From the NCBI GenBank assembly GCA_029222685.1, contig JARHVB010000002.1, forward strand, positions 1-64,000: a stretch of DNA of 64,000 bases, written 5' to 3'. Position numbers and translations under genes: made by a program. This document shows, piece after piece, positions 35,492 through 44,790 of this stretch. The stretch is from Terripilifer ovatus (lineage in GTDB: Bacteria > Pseudomonadota > Alphaproteobacteria > Rhizobiales > Beijerinckiaceae). Every line of letters begins with the position of its first letter. The first letter of the stretch is position 1. The notes under the pieces were generated by a model. That model was not told the DNA's origin, searched no databases, and saw only the letters and a list, made by a program, of their open reading frames with translations.

Positions 35492-36231
35492 CGATCCTCA
35501 CCGGCGATTGCCGCCACCTCATGCCGGAATACGGCCCGTTCGATCTGATCCTCGCCGATCCCCCCTATGGCGATACGTCGCTCGCCTGGGATCGTCGGGT
35601 CGACGGCTGGATCGTGCTCGCCCGCCAGGCGCTGCGCCCGACCGGCTCGTTGTGGGTGTTCGGCTCGCTGCGATGCTTTATGGCGACCGCCGACCGCTTC
35701 GCCGACGCAGGCTTGCGCATCGCGCAGGAAATCGTCTGGGCTAAACAGAACGGCTCCAGCTTCCACGCCGATCGCTTCAAGCGCGTGCATGAACTGGCCG
35801 TCCAGTTCTATCCAACCGAGACGCCGTGGCGCGACATCTATAATGATGTGCAGACGACGCCCGATGCAACGGCGCGCACCGCGCGGCGCCAGCAACGTCC
35901 GCCGCATACCGGCCAGATCGATGCCGGCCACTATCTCAGCCATGACGGCGGGCCAAGGCTCATGCGCTCCGTCATCTACGTGCGCAATTGTCATGGTCGC
36001 GCGATCCATCCGACCGAGAAGCCGTCAGCGCTTCTCGAAATCCTGATCCGCACCAGTTGTCCGCAAGGCGGTCTGGTCGGCGACTGGTTCGCCGGTTCCG
36101 GCGCGGCCGGTGAAGCCTGCCGGCTCAGCGGCCGTCGTTATCTCGGCTGCGAGATCGACGCAGACATGGCCGAGCTCGCCCGCGCGCGCATCGCTGCCCT
36201 GCTGCCGTTCCACGGCGGAGGCGTGGCATGA
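35488..36231 (+). CDS. Site-specific DNA methyltransferase (beta-class, N4/N6)
   Basis: A 247-aa enzyme with catalytic DPPYGDTSLAW near residue 25 and the SAM-binding DWFAGSGAAGEA near 203 followed by LGCEID. Motif IV before motif I is the beta-class order. TEKPSALLEIL (about 175) is the usual motif before the SAM loop. There is no restriction partner nearby, so it is an orphan methylase, probably protecting or marking element DNA after transfer. It overlaps parA by 4 nt. Confidence 0.92.
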   Translation: MTILTGDCRHLMPEYGPFDLILADPPYGDTSLAWDRRVDGWIVLARQALRPTGSLWVFGSLRCFMATADRFADAGLRIAQEIVWAKQNGSSFHADRFKRVHELAVQFYPTETPWRDIYNDVQTTPDATARTARRQQRPPHTGQIDAGHYLSHDGGPRLMRSVIYVRNCHGRAIHPTEKPSALLEILIRTSCPQGGLVGDWFAGSGAAGEACRLSGRRYLGCEIDADMAELARARIAALLPFHGGGVA

Positions 36232-36482
36232 CGGAACGCGCCGACAAACGCCGATTTGCTTCCCGGCCGGGCAATCCCGAAAGCTGGATCAGAGCGGCCG
36301 AACCGCAACCGACCGGCATGGCCGCCGACAATGCGTTCACCGCCCGCCTGACTATCGACATCACGCCTGAGCTGCGCGGTCGCATCAAGGTCGCGGCCTT
36401 CCGGCGCGGGATCACCGTCACTGAGGCGCTGCGCGAGCTGCTCGCGCGCGAATTTCCACCCACCGCGGGAGATCAGCCATGA
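36228..36482 (+). CDS. Ribbon-helix-helix protein, possible ParA partner
   Basis: An 84-aa protein. The C-terminal half (FTARLTIDITPELRGRIKVAAFRRGITVTEALRELL) is a ribbon-helix-helix fold; the N-terminal tail is flexible and basic, like ParG or StbB-type centromere binders. It overlaps the methylase gene by 4 nt and the DUF2840 gene by 4 nt. Its partnership with ParA is inferred from position. Confidence 0.78.
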   Translation: MTERADKRRFASRPGNPESWIRAAEPQPTGMAADNAFTARLTIDITPELRGRIKVAAFRRGITVTEALRELLAREFPPTAGDQP

Positions 36483-36997
36483 CGGGCAGAGCGGTCCATC
36501 GCGCGCATAGCCGTCCGCTGCCGGACGGGCCTGCGCCGTTCACGACATTGGTCGAACTGACCTTCCAGAAACAGAAGGTCGAGCACTGGATCAGGTTCGG
36601 CCGCAAGAATTATGAGCAGATCCTCGACCGTCGCCGCAGCATCGTCGGTTTCGCGCCGAACAGCATCTTCGCCTTCGTCCGCTGGGCGGCGGGCGAGTAC
36701 GGCACGATTATATCGCGCATCGACATCGTGCGCGCGGTGCGCCGCAGCGAGCCGTTCCAGACGCTGCCCTTCGTGCGTCCCGGCGGCGACATCCTGCTCA
36801 AGATCGAGAGCTGGCCGAAGGTCGAGCGCGTGCTGCAGGCGATCGACGCGATCGAGCGTCTCGGCATCGATCCCGCAGCGGTCTCGCCGGACCACTGGCG
36901 GCATGTTCACAACCGAATGACCGCCGGCCAGGAACCTCGCGCTTACACGCCAGACCAGCATCACGCCTACCTGCTGCGCCGAAAGGTCGAGCCATGA
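36479..36997 (+). CDS. DUF2840 family protein
   Basis: A 172-aa protein of the DUF2840 type (LTFQKQKVEHWIRFGRKNYEQILDRRRSIVGFAP; FAFVRWAAGEYGT), found only in this conjugation cluster between the RHH protein and the TraF peptidase. No membrane segment. Function unknown; its constant position suggests a transfer role. Confidence 0.85.
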   Translation: MTGRAVHRAHSRPLPDGPAPFTTLVELTFQKQKVEHWIRFGRKNYEQILDRRRSIVGFAPNSIFAFVRWAAGEYGTIISRIDIVRAVRRSEPFQTLPFVRPGGDILLKIESWPKVERVLQAIDAIERLGIDPAAVSPDHWRHVHNRMTAGQEPRAYTPDQHHAYLLRRKVEP

Positions 36998-37539
36998 CCC
37001 GCTTTGGCTTGATATTCACGACCGCGCTCGCGGCCATGGCCGTCGGCTATCCCGGCCTCACGCCGATGCCGATCAAGCTGATCTGGAACGCATCGGCAAG
37101 CGCGCCGATCGGCTTCTACTCCATCGATTTCGAGGGACCGTTCGAAGTCACCGATCTGGTCGCCATCGATGCACCGGAACCACTCGCGACCTTCCTCGCC
37201 GAGCGCGGCTATCTGCCGAAGGGCGTGCCGCTGTTGAAGCGTATTCTCGCCGTGTCCGGGCAGACGGTTTGCCGCTCGAACCTCGCCATCAACGTCGATG
37301 GTGTCAATGTCGGCGTGGCGCTCGACCGCGATCGCGCTGGCCGAGATCTTCCGGTCTGGCAGGGCTGCCGCCGCATCGCGACCGGCGAAGTCTTTCTCAT
37401 GAACTGGCAGGTCAACGACAGTCTCGACGGCCGCTATTTCGGCCTGACCTCCACCGACCAGATCATCGGCCGCGCCGTCCCGCTGTGGACCGACGAGGAT
37501 GGCGACGGCCGCTTTCAATGGCGCGCACCGACGCGCTGA
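36994..37539 (+). CDS. traF: TraF-type S26 signal peptidase
   Basis: A 181-aa membrane-anchored protease with an N-terminal hydrophobic helix. The catalytic serine lies in SAPIGFYSI (about residue 37) and the lysine in VPLLKRILAVSG (about 80). In RP4, TraF trims and cyclises the TrbC pilin; a TrbC gene lies downstream at 44458. It overlaps the DUF2840 gene by 4 nt. Confidence 0.88.
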   Translation: MTRFGLIFTTALAAMAVGYPGLTPMPIKLIWNASASAPIGFYSIDFEGPFEVTDLVAIDAPEPLATFLAERGYLPKGVPLLKRILAVSGQTVCRSNLAINVDGVNVGVALDRDRAGRDLPVWQGCRRIATGEVFLMNWQVNDSLDGRYFGLTSTDQIIGRAVPLWTDEDGDGRFQWRAPTR

Positions 37540-37607
37540 CCGCCTTTGCTTCGGCGGGAGCGGTGCTCGCCGATGGCTTTCCCAACTTCACCGCCAAGGA
37601 GACCATC

Positions 37608-37955
37608 ATGCCGCAAATCGGACAATTCACGCGCGAGGAGTCCCGCATCGTCGGGCGCATCGAGACATTTACGCTTTTCCACGACATCGTCATCGTTCCG
37701 GCCGATCCCTCGGATGCAGAGAATGCGCCGGACTACCGCGTCCATGACCACGATCCCGGCGTCAGGGATATCGGCCCGGAGATCGGCGCGGGCTGGAAAC
37801 GCACCGGCGAGAAAGCCGGCGAATACATCGCGCTGGTGATCGACGATCCGGGTTTGGCGCAGCCGATCCGCGCCAACCTGTTCCGTGACGACGATGCCGG
37901 CAACGCCTGGTCGTTGCACTGGTCGCGTCAGCGCGATCGCGGCGAGAAGGATTGA
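37608..37955 (+). CDS. DUF736 family protein
   Basis: A 115-aa beta-rich soluble protein (MPQIGQFTREESRIVGRIETFTL; DIGPEIGAGWKRTGEKAGEYIAL) of the DUF736 type, regularly found next to TraF and lytic transglycosylase in these elements. Function unknown. AAGGAG precedes the ATG, so longer upstream starts are rejected. Confidence 0.87.
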   Translation: MPQIGQFTREESRIVGRIETFTLFHDIVIVPADPSDAENAPDYRVHDHDPGVRDIGPEIGAGWKRTGEKAGEYIALVIDDPGLAQPIRANLFRDDDAGNAWSLHWSRQRDRGEKD

Positions 37956-37958
37956 GCG

Positions 37959-38720
37959 ATGCCTGCTCGCCGTTCACCGAGGCGCCATCTGAATGTGTCC
38001 GGGCTGCATCGTGCGGCCCGGCGCATGGCCCTTCTTCTCCTTTCCGGCCTTGCTATCGTGAGCGTCATGCCGGCGGTCACGATGGCGCAGAGCTTAGCCG
38101 TCGTATCGGCCTCGGCCAGCGATCCCTACGCCGCGCATATCACCGAGGCCGCGACGCGCTTCCGCTTGCCGGCCACTTGGATTCGCGCCGTCATGCGCAC
38201 GGAAAGCGCCGGCGATCCGCGCGCCATCTCGCCGAAGGGCGCGATGGGGCTGATGCAAATCATGCCGGCGACATGGGCGGAGCTGCGCGCTCGCCATCGT
38301 CTCGGCGCCGATCCCTATAACGTGCGTGACAATATCATCGCAGGTAGCGGCTATATCCGCGAGCTGCTCGATCGCTATGGATCGCCGGGCTGGATCGCAG
38401 CCTATAATGCCGGTCCCGGCCGCTACGACGAGGCGTTGAACGGCCGCCGTCTACCCACCGAGACCCGCGCCTATGTCGCCGCTGTCGCGTCGGCCATCGG
38501 CTCCGGCGGGACAGTGATGGCGGCTGCCGATCCGCTCGCCTGGACCCGCGCACCGCTGTTCATCACGCAGCCAGATCGCAGATCAGCCGTCGATTCCATT
38601 CCGGCTGAACGTTCATCCGTCACCGCTCCGAATGCAGTCCCGGCGCGCGATCTCTCCGCCATCGTTCCACGATTGGGCGGCCTGTTCGTCACGCGGTCGG
38701 GCGACAGGACCACGCCATGA
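37959..38720 (+). CDS. Lytic transglycosylase
   Basis: A 253-aa exported enzyme. A signal sequence (~residues 20-43) is followed by the SLT domain: catalytic E in MRTESAGDPRAIS, then GAMGLMQIMPATW and AAYNAGPGRYDEAL. It cuts peptidoglycan so that the type IV channel can cross the wall. The C-terminal ~80 residues are low-complexity. It is the last gene before the oriT-like region. Confidence 0.93.
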   Translation: MPARRSPRRHLNVSGLHRAARRMALLLLSGLAIVSVMPAVTMAQSLAVVSASASDPYAAHITEAATRFRLPATWIRAVMRTESAGDPRAISPKGAMGLMQIMPATWAELRARHRLGADPYNVRDNIIAGSGYIRELLDRYGSPGWIAAYNAGPGRYDEALNGRRLPTETRAYVAAVASAIGSGGTVMAAADPLAWTRAPLFITQPDRRSAVDSIPAERSSVTAPNAVPARDLSAIVPRLGGLFVTRSGDRTTP

Positions 38721-38819
38721 GCCTGTTCGGCATCTGTCGCATGGTCTCGGGCTCCCGCGTGTCGTGGCGTGCAGGGAGGGGGGAGGCAGGCAAAACGACC
38801 GGAAGAGGGCAAGGTAAAA

Positions 38820-38900
38820 GCCCATGCCCGGATCAACGCAAGCCATTGGTATGGCTTGTGTTTCCATGGGCATGGCGGTCGGTCGCGGGCATACTGCCCG
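38820..38900. other. Candidate origin of transfer (oriT) dyads
   Basis: In the 247-bp gap just before the relaxase gene there are three inverted repeats. An outer pair is GCCCATG (38820-38826) with CATGGGC (38865-38871). A nested perfect 8-bp pair is CAAGCCAT (38839-38846) with ATGGCTTG (38851-38858). A third is CGGGCA (38886-38891) with TGCCCG (38895-38900). Position and nested dyads suit an oriT; I cannot identify the nick site. Confidence 0.5.
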
Positions 38901-38967
38901 GATTTTGCGAGCGTTTTCAACGTTTTCGTATGCACGCCGCGATTTGCGCGCCGATCGGAGCGCCGGC

Positions 38968-40731
38968 ATGAGCGAGCGCGACAGCGACCTCCGCATCAAG
39001 CCGGGCCGCGTTCGTTCGACACGCGCGCCGAGGACAAAGAGCTTCGTCAATCAGGTGCTCGCCGCCGCGCAGCGTGCCGGCCATACCTCTGGCGGCGCGC
39101 CTGCGGGCAAAGCTGGCCGGCGCCTTGGCCACTCGACCTTCGGACGTGGCCGCAACGTCTTCGGCCGCTCGCGCATCTTCTCGCCGCAGCGCCGCGTCGT
39201 CATCAAGGCGCGCATCGCCCGCCATCAGGGCAAGGCGTATCGTTCGGCGCCCCTGACCAGCCATGTCAGCTACCTCAAACGCGAGGGCGTGAGCCGCGAC
39301 GGAGAGAAAGGCGTCATGTTCGACGCCGGAACCGATCGCGCCGATGATCTCGCCTACGCCGAACGGTGCAAGGACGACCGACATCACTTCCGCTTCATCG
39401 TCTCGCCCGAGGACGCGGCCGAGATGACCGATCTCAAAGCGTTCACCCGCGACCTCGCCCGGCAGATGGAAGCCGATCTCGGCACGCGCCTCGACTGGAT
39501 CGCCGTCGATCACTGGAACACCGACAATCCTCATGTCCATCTCCTGGTGCGCGGCGTCGACGAGACCGGCGCCGATCTCGTGATCTCGCGCGATTATATC
39601 AGCCGGGGCCTCCGTTCTCGCGCCATGAACCTGGTCGACATCGAACTCGGCCCGAAGCCCGAACACGAAATCCGGAGCGCCCTGGGAAAGGAGATCACCG
39701 CCGAGCGCTGGACCCGCATCGATGGCGAAATCCAGCGCGCCGCCGACGAAACCGGCTTCATCGATCTGCGCCCCGATCAGCGCGGTCCCTCCGATCCCAA
39801 ATTGCGCCGCCTCATGGTCGGCCGCCTCCAGCATCTCGAGAAGATGGATCTCGCGTTCGAGGGTGAGCCCGGCCAGTGGACGGTCGGACTCGGAGCCGAA
39901 CGCACGCTGCGCGATCTCGCCATCCGCGGCGACATCATCAAGACCATGCACCGCGCCTTCGCCGGGCGCGACCAGGATCGCGGCTTTTCCGATTTCGTGA
40001 TCGATGGCGGCGCGACTGAGGCTCCGATCATCGGCCGGCTCGTCGATCGCGGCCTGCACGACGAGCTAAACGGTGAGGCCTACGCCGTCATCGATGGCGT
40101 CGACGGGCGTGCGCATCACGTTCGCTTTCGCGACATCGACGCCTTCGAGCGCGCTCCGGCCAATGGCGGCATTGTCGAGGTTCGCCGCTTCGGCGGCCCC
40201 GACGACGAACGTCCGACTCTCGTGCTCGCGACGCGCTCCGATCTTGATCTCCAGACGCAGGTTACGGCACCCGGCGCGACCTGGCTCGACCATCGCCTTG
40301 TCGAGCGCGAAGCGATGCCACTCGCACAATCAGGCTTCGGGCAAGAGGTGCGCGACGCCATACATGCACGAGCCGATCATCTCGCCGATCAGGGACTGGC
40401 GCTTCGGGAGGGTAATCGCATCGTCATGCAGCGCGATCTTCTTAACACCCTGCGTCGGCGCGAACTCGATGCCGTCGGTGAGAAGCTCGTGGCCGAAACC
40501 GGCCTGTCGCATGTGAAGGCGCGAGCAGGCGAGCATGTCGCCGGCACCGTGCGCCAGCGCCTGACGCTGTCTTCCGGCCGCTTCGCGATGATCGATGACG
40601 GGCTCGGCTTCCAGCTCGTCCCCTGGTCACGCGACCTTGAACACAAGCTCGGCCAGCACGTCGCCGGTGTCGCCAAGGACGGGGGCGGCATCGAATGGGC
40701 GATCGGCCGCAAGCGCGATCTCGGCATCTGA
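38968..40731 (+). CDS. Relaxase (VirD2/TraI-like, DUF3363)
   Basis: A 587-aa protein. The N-terminal part holds a mobilisation endonuclease core with HHFRFIVSPEDA and the metal-binding triad motif DNPHVHLLVRG (about residue 192); the C-terminal part is the DUF3363 extension typical of alphaproteobacterial ICEs. It would nick oriT, stay covalently attached and lead the strand out. The start is set at MSERDSDLRIKPGR; upstream ORF extension lies in the oriT-like region. The N-terminal ~90 residues are basic. Confidence 0.92.
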   Translation: MSERDSDLRIKPGRVRSTRAPRTKSFVNQVLAAAQRAGHTSGGAPAGKAGRRLGHSTFGRGRNVFGRSRIFSPQRRVVIKARIARHQGKAYRSAPLTSHVSYLKREGVSRDGEKGVMFDAGTDRADDLAYAERCKDDRHHFRFIVSPEDAAEMTDLKAFTRDLARQMEADLGTRLDWIAVDHWNTDNPHVHLLVRGVDETGADLVISRDYISRGLRSRAMNLVDIELGPKPEHEIRSALGKEITAERWTRIDGEIQRAADETGFIDLRPDQRGPSDPKLRRLMVGRLQHLEKMDLAFEGEPGQWTVGLGAERTLRDLAIRGDIIKTMHRAFAGRDQDRGFSDFVIDGGATEAPIIGRLVDRGLHDELNGEAYAVIDGVDGRAHHVRFRDIDAFERAPANGGIVEVRRFGGPDDERPTLVLATRSDLDLQTQVTAPGATWLDHRLVEREAMPLAQSGFGQEVRDAIHARADHLADQGLALREGNRIVMQRDLLNTLRRRELDAVGEKLVAETGLSHVKARAGEHVAGTVRQRLTLSSGRFAMIDDGLGFQLVPWSRDLEHKLGQHVAGVAKDGGGIEWAIGRKRDLGI

Positions 40732-40753
40732 CAATCGTAGAAAGGATCCCGCC

Positions 40754-42736
40754 ATGTCCGCGACCAAAATCCTCTGGGGGCAGATTCTCGTCGTCACCCT
40801 CATCGTGCTCGCCACCACCTGGGGCGCCACGCAATATGTCGCCTGGCAGCTCGGGTTTCAGGCGCAGCTCGGCACGCCATGGTTCAAGCTCGGCGGCGTA
40901 TCCGTCTACTATCCGCCAGCCTTCTTCTGGTGGTGGTATTTCTACGACGCCTATGCGCCGGGCATCTTCACGGAAGGCGCCTTCATCGCCGCGTCCGGCG
41001 GCTTCATCGCGATTGCCGTCGCCATCGGCATGTCGGTCTGGCGCGCCCGCGAGGCCAAGAATATCCAGACCTACGGTTCGGCGCGATGGGCCAGGAAGAA
41101 GGAGGTGTCGGCGGCGGGACTGCTCGGCGTCGACGGCGTGGTACTGGGGCAGCTGGAGCAGGACTATCTGCGCCACGACGGGCCGGAGCATGTCCTCTGT
41201 TTCGCGCCGACGCGTTCCGGCAAAGGCGTCGGCCTGGTCGTGCCCTCGCTTCTGACCTGGCCGGGCTCGGCCATCGTCCATGACATCAAGGGCGAGAACT
41301 GGCAGCTCACCGCCGGCTTTCGCGCCCGGCACGGCCGCGTGCTGTTGTTCGATCCGACCAATCCGAAATCGTCCGCCTATAATCCTCTGCTCGAGGTCAG
41401 GCGCGGCGAATGGGAAGTCCGCGATGTGCAGAACGTCGCCGATGTCCTGGTCGATCCTGAGGGGTCGCTCGACAAGCGAAATCACTGGGAGAAGACCAGC
41501 CACTCGCTTCTCGTCGGCGCGATCCTGCACGTCCTCTATGCCGAGGAGAACAAGACGCTCGCCGGCGTCGCAGCCTTCCTCTCCGATCCGAAACGCTCGA
41601 TCGAGGCGACGCTCTCCGCGATGATGGCGACGAAGCATCTGGGCGAAGCCGGTCCGCACCCCGTCGTCGCCTCGACGGCGCGCGAACTCTTCAACAAATC
41701 CGACAATGAGCGCTCCGGGGTGCTCTCGACCGCCATGTCCTTCCTCGGCCTCTATCGCGATCCCGTCGTGGCGGAGGTGACAAGCCGGTGCGACTGGCGC
41801 ATCGCCGACCTCACCACGGACGAAAAGCCCGCCACGCTCTATATGGTCGTGCCGCCGTCCGACATCTCGCGGACCAAGCCGCTGATCCGCCTCGTCCTTA
41901 ACCAGATCGGCCGCCGTCTCACCGAGGACCTGCATGCCAAGGAGCGCAAGCACCGCATCCTGATGATGCTCGACGAATTCCCGGCGCTCGGCCGCCTCGA
42001 CTTTTTCGAATCGGCGCTCGCCTTCATGGCCGGCTACGGCATCAAGAGCTTCCTCATCGCCCAGTCGCTCAACCAGATCGAGAAAGCCTACGGCGCCAAC
42101 AATTCGATCCTCGACAATTGTCATGTGCGCGTGAGTTTCGCGACCAATGACGAGCGGACCGCCAAGCGCGTCTCGGATGCGCTCGGCACCGCGACCGAGA
42201 TGAAGGCGATGAAGAACTATGCCGGCCACCGGCTCTCCCCCTGGCTCGGCCATTTGATGGTCTCGCGTTCGGAAACCGCGCGACCGCTGCTCACCCCAGG
42301 CGAGATCATGCAGCTCCCGCCGACCGACGAGATCGTCATGGCCGCCGGCACGCCGCCGGTGCGGGCGAAGAAGGCGCGCTATTACGAGGATGCGCGATTC
42401 CGCGAGCGCGTGCTGCCGCCCCCCGATCCGACGAAATCCGGGCGCACCCGTCATAAAGATGGCTGGTCGAGGCTCCAGCCGCAAAAACCCGATCTCGCGT
42501 TGATCGCCGCCCACAACCCCGACAAGGCCAATGCAGGCTTGCGCCGCGAACCCGAGCTTCCCGACCATGTTGCGATCGTCAAGGAGACGACCGAAATGCG
42601 TCCCGCCGAGGAGTTCACGCGCATTCTCGACGACGAGCCGGAAGACGTCGCGCGCCAGCGTCAGGCGCTTCGTCGCCAAATGACCGGCATCGCCCGCCAG
42701 GTCTCGCTCGATCCCGGCGACGGCATGGAGTTGTGA
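40754..42736 (+). CDS. traG: Type IV coupling protein TraG (VirD4)
   Basis: A 660-aa ATPase. Two N-terminal membrane helices (about 8-25 and 72-95) precede Walker A APTRSGKGVGLVVP (about 150) and Walker B ILMMLDEFPALGRL (about 395). It links the relaxosome to the Trb channel. GAAAGGA lies before the ATG, 22 bp after the relaxase stop, so the two are probably co-transcribed. The C-terminus is charged, as usual. Confidence 0.95.
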   Translation: MSATKILWGQILVVTLIVLATTWGATQYVAWQLGFQAQLGTPWFKLGGVSVYYPPAFFWWWYFYDAYAPGIFTEGAFIAASGGFIAIAVAIGMSVWRAREAKNIQTYGSARWARKKEVSAAGLLGVDGVVLGQLEQDYLRHDGPEHVLCFAPTRSGKGVGLVVPSLLTWPGSAIVHDIKGENWQLTAGFRARHGRVLLFDPTNPKSSAYNPLLEVRRGEWEVRDVQNVADVLVDPEGSLDKRNHWEKTSHSLLVGAILHVLYAEENKTLAGVAAFLSDPKRSIEATLSAMMATKHLGEAGPHPVVASTARELFNKSDNERSGVLSTAMSFLGLYRDPVVAEVTSRCDWRIADLTTDEKPATLYMVVPPSDISRTKPLIRLVLNQIGRRLTEDLHAKERKHRILMMLDEFPALGRLDFFESALAFMAGYGIKSFLIAQSLNQIEKAYGANNSILDNCHVRVSFATNDERTAKRVSDALGTATEMKAMKNYAGHRLSPWLGHLMVSRSETARPLLTPGEIMQLPPTDEIVMAAGTPPVRAKKARYYEDARFRERVLPPPDPTKSGRTRHKDGWSRLQPQKPDLALIAAHNPDKANAGLRREPELPDHVAIVKETTEMRPAEEFTRILDDEPEDVARQRQALRRQMTGIARQVSLDPGDGMEL

Positions 42737-42740
42737 CACC

Positions 42741-43169
42741 ATGCGCGACCGTCTCAATCTCACTTTGCCCGTCGAATTGATCGGACGCATCAATGAGCTG
42801 GCCGATCGCAAGAAATTGCCTCGATCGGCGATCGTCGAGGCAGCCGTCAGTTCGTTCCTGTCGCCCGACCACGCGGACGCGCGCGAGGCAGCCTTCGCAC
42901 GCCGGCTCGACAGGTTGTCCCGACAGATCCAGCGGATGGAGCGCGATCTCGGCGTTACCGCGGAAACACTGGCACTTTATGTGCGCTTCTGGCTGTCGAT
43001 CACCCCGCCCGTACCACCGGACGCCCACGCTGCCGCGCAGGCCAAAGGCCGCGAGCGGTTTGACGGCTTCGTGGAGACGCTAGGCAAGCGATTGCAGAAG
43101 GGCCAGAGCTTCTTGCGCGAAATCCCGGACGATGTGCCGGGCGCCGCGCCGAGCGAAGTGTCGGAATAG
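42741..43169 (+). CDS. CopG-type ribbon-helix-helix regulator
   Basis: A 142-aa protein. The N-terminal RHH domain (RLNLTLPVELIGRINELADRKKLPRSAIVEAAV) is followed by a coiled segment (about 50-85). It sits 4 bp after traG and upstream of the trb operon, its probable target. The same gene order is usual in this ICE family. Confidence 0.88.
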   Translation: MRDRLNLTLPVELIGRINELADRKKLPRSAIVEAAVSSFLSPDHADAREAAFARRLDRLSRQIQRMERDLGVTAETLALYVRFWLSITPPVPPDAHAAAQAKGRERFDGFVETLGKRLQKGQSFLREIPDDVPGAAPSEVSE

Positions 43170-43480
43170 CCTGCTGCCCTTGCGCCCGTCGACCAAAGTG
43201 CCGCGTTGAAAACCGATCTCGATCATTGCCCGACGAACGGACGCAGTCGGCAAAAACAAATGGCGCAGCACCAATGACGAATCTGTCCATCGATCATCGA
43301 ACCTTCCTTCCGATGACCTTCTTCTCGCTCACCTCGGATCTGTGATTCCGCCGATCTCCTGTATTTGCGCGCTACACTACTACGCCGCTGTTTTCTTGTT
43401 GAAGTCGCCTCAGATCTGGCTCTTTTAATCAGCCCCGCATGGGGGTGCGTCTGTCAGTCCCGGCTGGAAATCGGGGCGAT
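43170..43480 (+). promoter_or_regulatory. Gap before the trb operon with a candidate promoter
   Basis: About 310 bp without a gene. A possible sigma-70-like promoter, TTGAAG (43399-43404) and TTTTAA/TTTAAT (43423-43429), lies 50-80 bp before trbB. No dyad stands out as the CopG target. Confidence 0.35.
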
Positions 43481-44461
43481 ATGGCGGCTGTGCATCAACA
43501 TTCGGAACGTCACGCGCGCGGCGCGCGCATGCTGCGCACGGCGCTCGGTCCAGCCATCGCGCGGTTTCTGGAAGACGCTGCCGTCGTCGAGGTGATGCTG
43601 AACCCGGACGGGCGCATCTGGATTGATCGTCTCTCCGAAGGGCTGGCTGATACGGGCGAGCGACTGTCGGCGATCGATGGCGAACGCATTGTGCGTCTGG
43701 TCGCGCATCACGTTGGCGCGGAGGTTCACGCGCGGAGCCCGCGTGTCTCAGCCGAGCTTCCCGAAACTGGGGAACGCTTCGAGGGGTTATTGCCTCCCGT
43801 TGTCGCGGCGCCTGCCTTCGCGATCCGCAAGCCCGCTGTCGCGGTGTTCACGCTCGACGATTATGTCGCCGCCGGCATCATGTCCGCCGATCAGGCTGCG
43901 TCGCTCCGTATCGCGGTCGCCTCCCGGGCCAACATTCTTGTCGCAGGCGGCACGTCGACCGGCAAGACCACGCTGACCAACGCGCTGCTCGCCGAAGTCG
44001 CCAAGAGCGCGGATCGCGTTGTCATCATCGAGGACACGCGTGAGCTGCAATGCGCCGCGCCCAACCTCGTCGCCATGCGCACCAAGGATGGCGTCGCCAC
44101 ACTCTCCGATCTCGTCCGCTCATCGCTGCGCCTGCGGCCCGATCGCATTCCCATCGGCGAGGTGCGCGGCGCCGAAGCGCTTGATCTCCTCAAGGCCTGG
44201 GGCACCGGCCATCCCGGCGGCATCGGCACGATCCATGCCGGGACCGGCATCGGTGCGCTGCGCCGGCTCGAACAGCTCATCCAGGAAGCCGTCGTCACGG
44301 TCCCCCGCGCGCTGATCGCCGAGACTATCGACCTCGTTGCTGTTCTCTCCGGCCGTGGTTCCGCGCGCCGGCTGGCCGAACTCGCCCGCGTCGAAGGGCT
44401 CGGTCCGGACGGCGACTACCACATCACCCCTGCCATCTCGAACCTCATGGAGTCCGCATGA
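43481..44461 (+). CDS. trbB: TrbB, type IV secretion ATPase (VirB11-like)
   Basis: A 326-aa cytoplasmic ATPase with Walker [18 protein letters not shown] (about residue 150), Asp box [11 protein letters not shown] and His box [14 protein letters not shown]. It powers assembly of the conjugation channel. ATG 43481 was chosen because homologous proteins begin near [22 protein letters not shown] 43439 would add 14 residues without a ribosome site. It is the first gene of the trb operon and overlaps trbC by 4 nt. Confidence 0.95.
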   Translation: MAAVHQHSERHARGARMLRTALGPAIARFLEDAAVVEVMLNPDGRIWIDRLSEGLADTGERLSAIDGERIVRLVAHHVGAEVHARSPRVSAELPETGERFEGLLPPVVAAPAFAIRKPAVAVFTLDDYVAAGIMSADQAASLRIAVASRANILVAGGTSTGKTTLTNALLAEVAKSADRVVIIEDTRELQCAAPNLVAMRTKDGVATLSDLVRSSLRLRPDRIPIGEVRGAEALDLLKAWGTGHPGGIGTIHAGTGIGALRRLEQLIQEAVVTVPRALIAETIDLVAVLSGRGSARRLAELARVEGLGPDGDYHITPAISNLMESA

Positions 44462-44790
44462 TCCGTACAGCCATCCGTATCCGTCGCACCCTCGCGACGG
44501 CTATCGCCGTCGCCACCATCAATCTCATTCTCGCACCAGTCGCTCACGCCTCCGGTTCGTCGATGCCGTGGGAAGCGCCGCTCCAGAAAATCCTTCAGTC
44601 GATCGAGGGGCCGGTCTCCAAGATCATCGCCGTCATCATCATCATCGCGACCGGCCTTGCGCTCGCCTTCGGTGACACGTCGGGCGGCTTTCGCAAGCTG
44701 ATCCAGATCGTGTTCGGCCTGTCGATCGCTTTCGCCGCGTCGAGCTTCTTCCTGTCCTTCTTCTCGTTCGGCGGTGGGGCGCTCATCTGA
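44458..44790 (+). CDS. trbC: TrbC, conjugative pilin (VirB2-like)
   Basis: A 110-aa prepilin with a long signal segment (cleavage near AHASG, residue ~31), then two hydrophobic helices (about 55-75 and 85-105) separated by a short loop with basic residues. The sequence MPWEAPLQKILQSIEGPV is typical. It is likely processed by the TraF peptidase encoded at 36994. The stop overlaps the trbD start by 1 nt. Confidence 0.93.
   Translation: MIRTAIRIRRTLATAIAVATINLILAPVAHASGSSMPWEAPLQKILQSIEGPVSKIIAVIIIIATGLALAFGDTSGGFRKLIQIVFGLSIAFAASSFFLSFFSFGGGALI

Noticed and set aside
38886..38900. CGGGCA/TGCCCG hairpin read as a terminator
   Set aside because: Followed by GATTTTGC, a short interrupted T-run, and placed inside a cluster of dyads just before the relaxase; oriT membership fits better.
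40442..42811. 789-codon minus-strand ORF opposite relaxase and traG
   Set aside because: Antisense shadow; traG and the relaxase on the other strand have full catalytic motifs.
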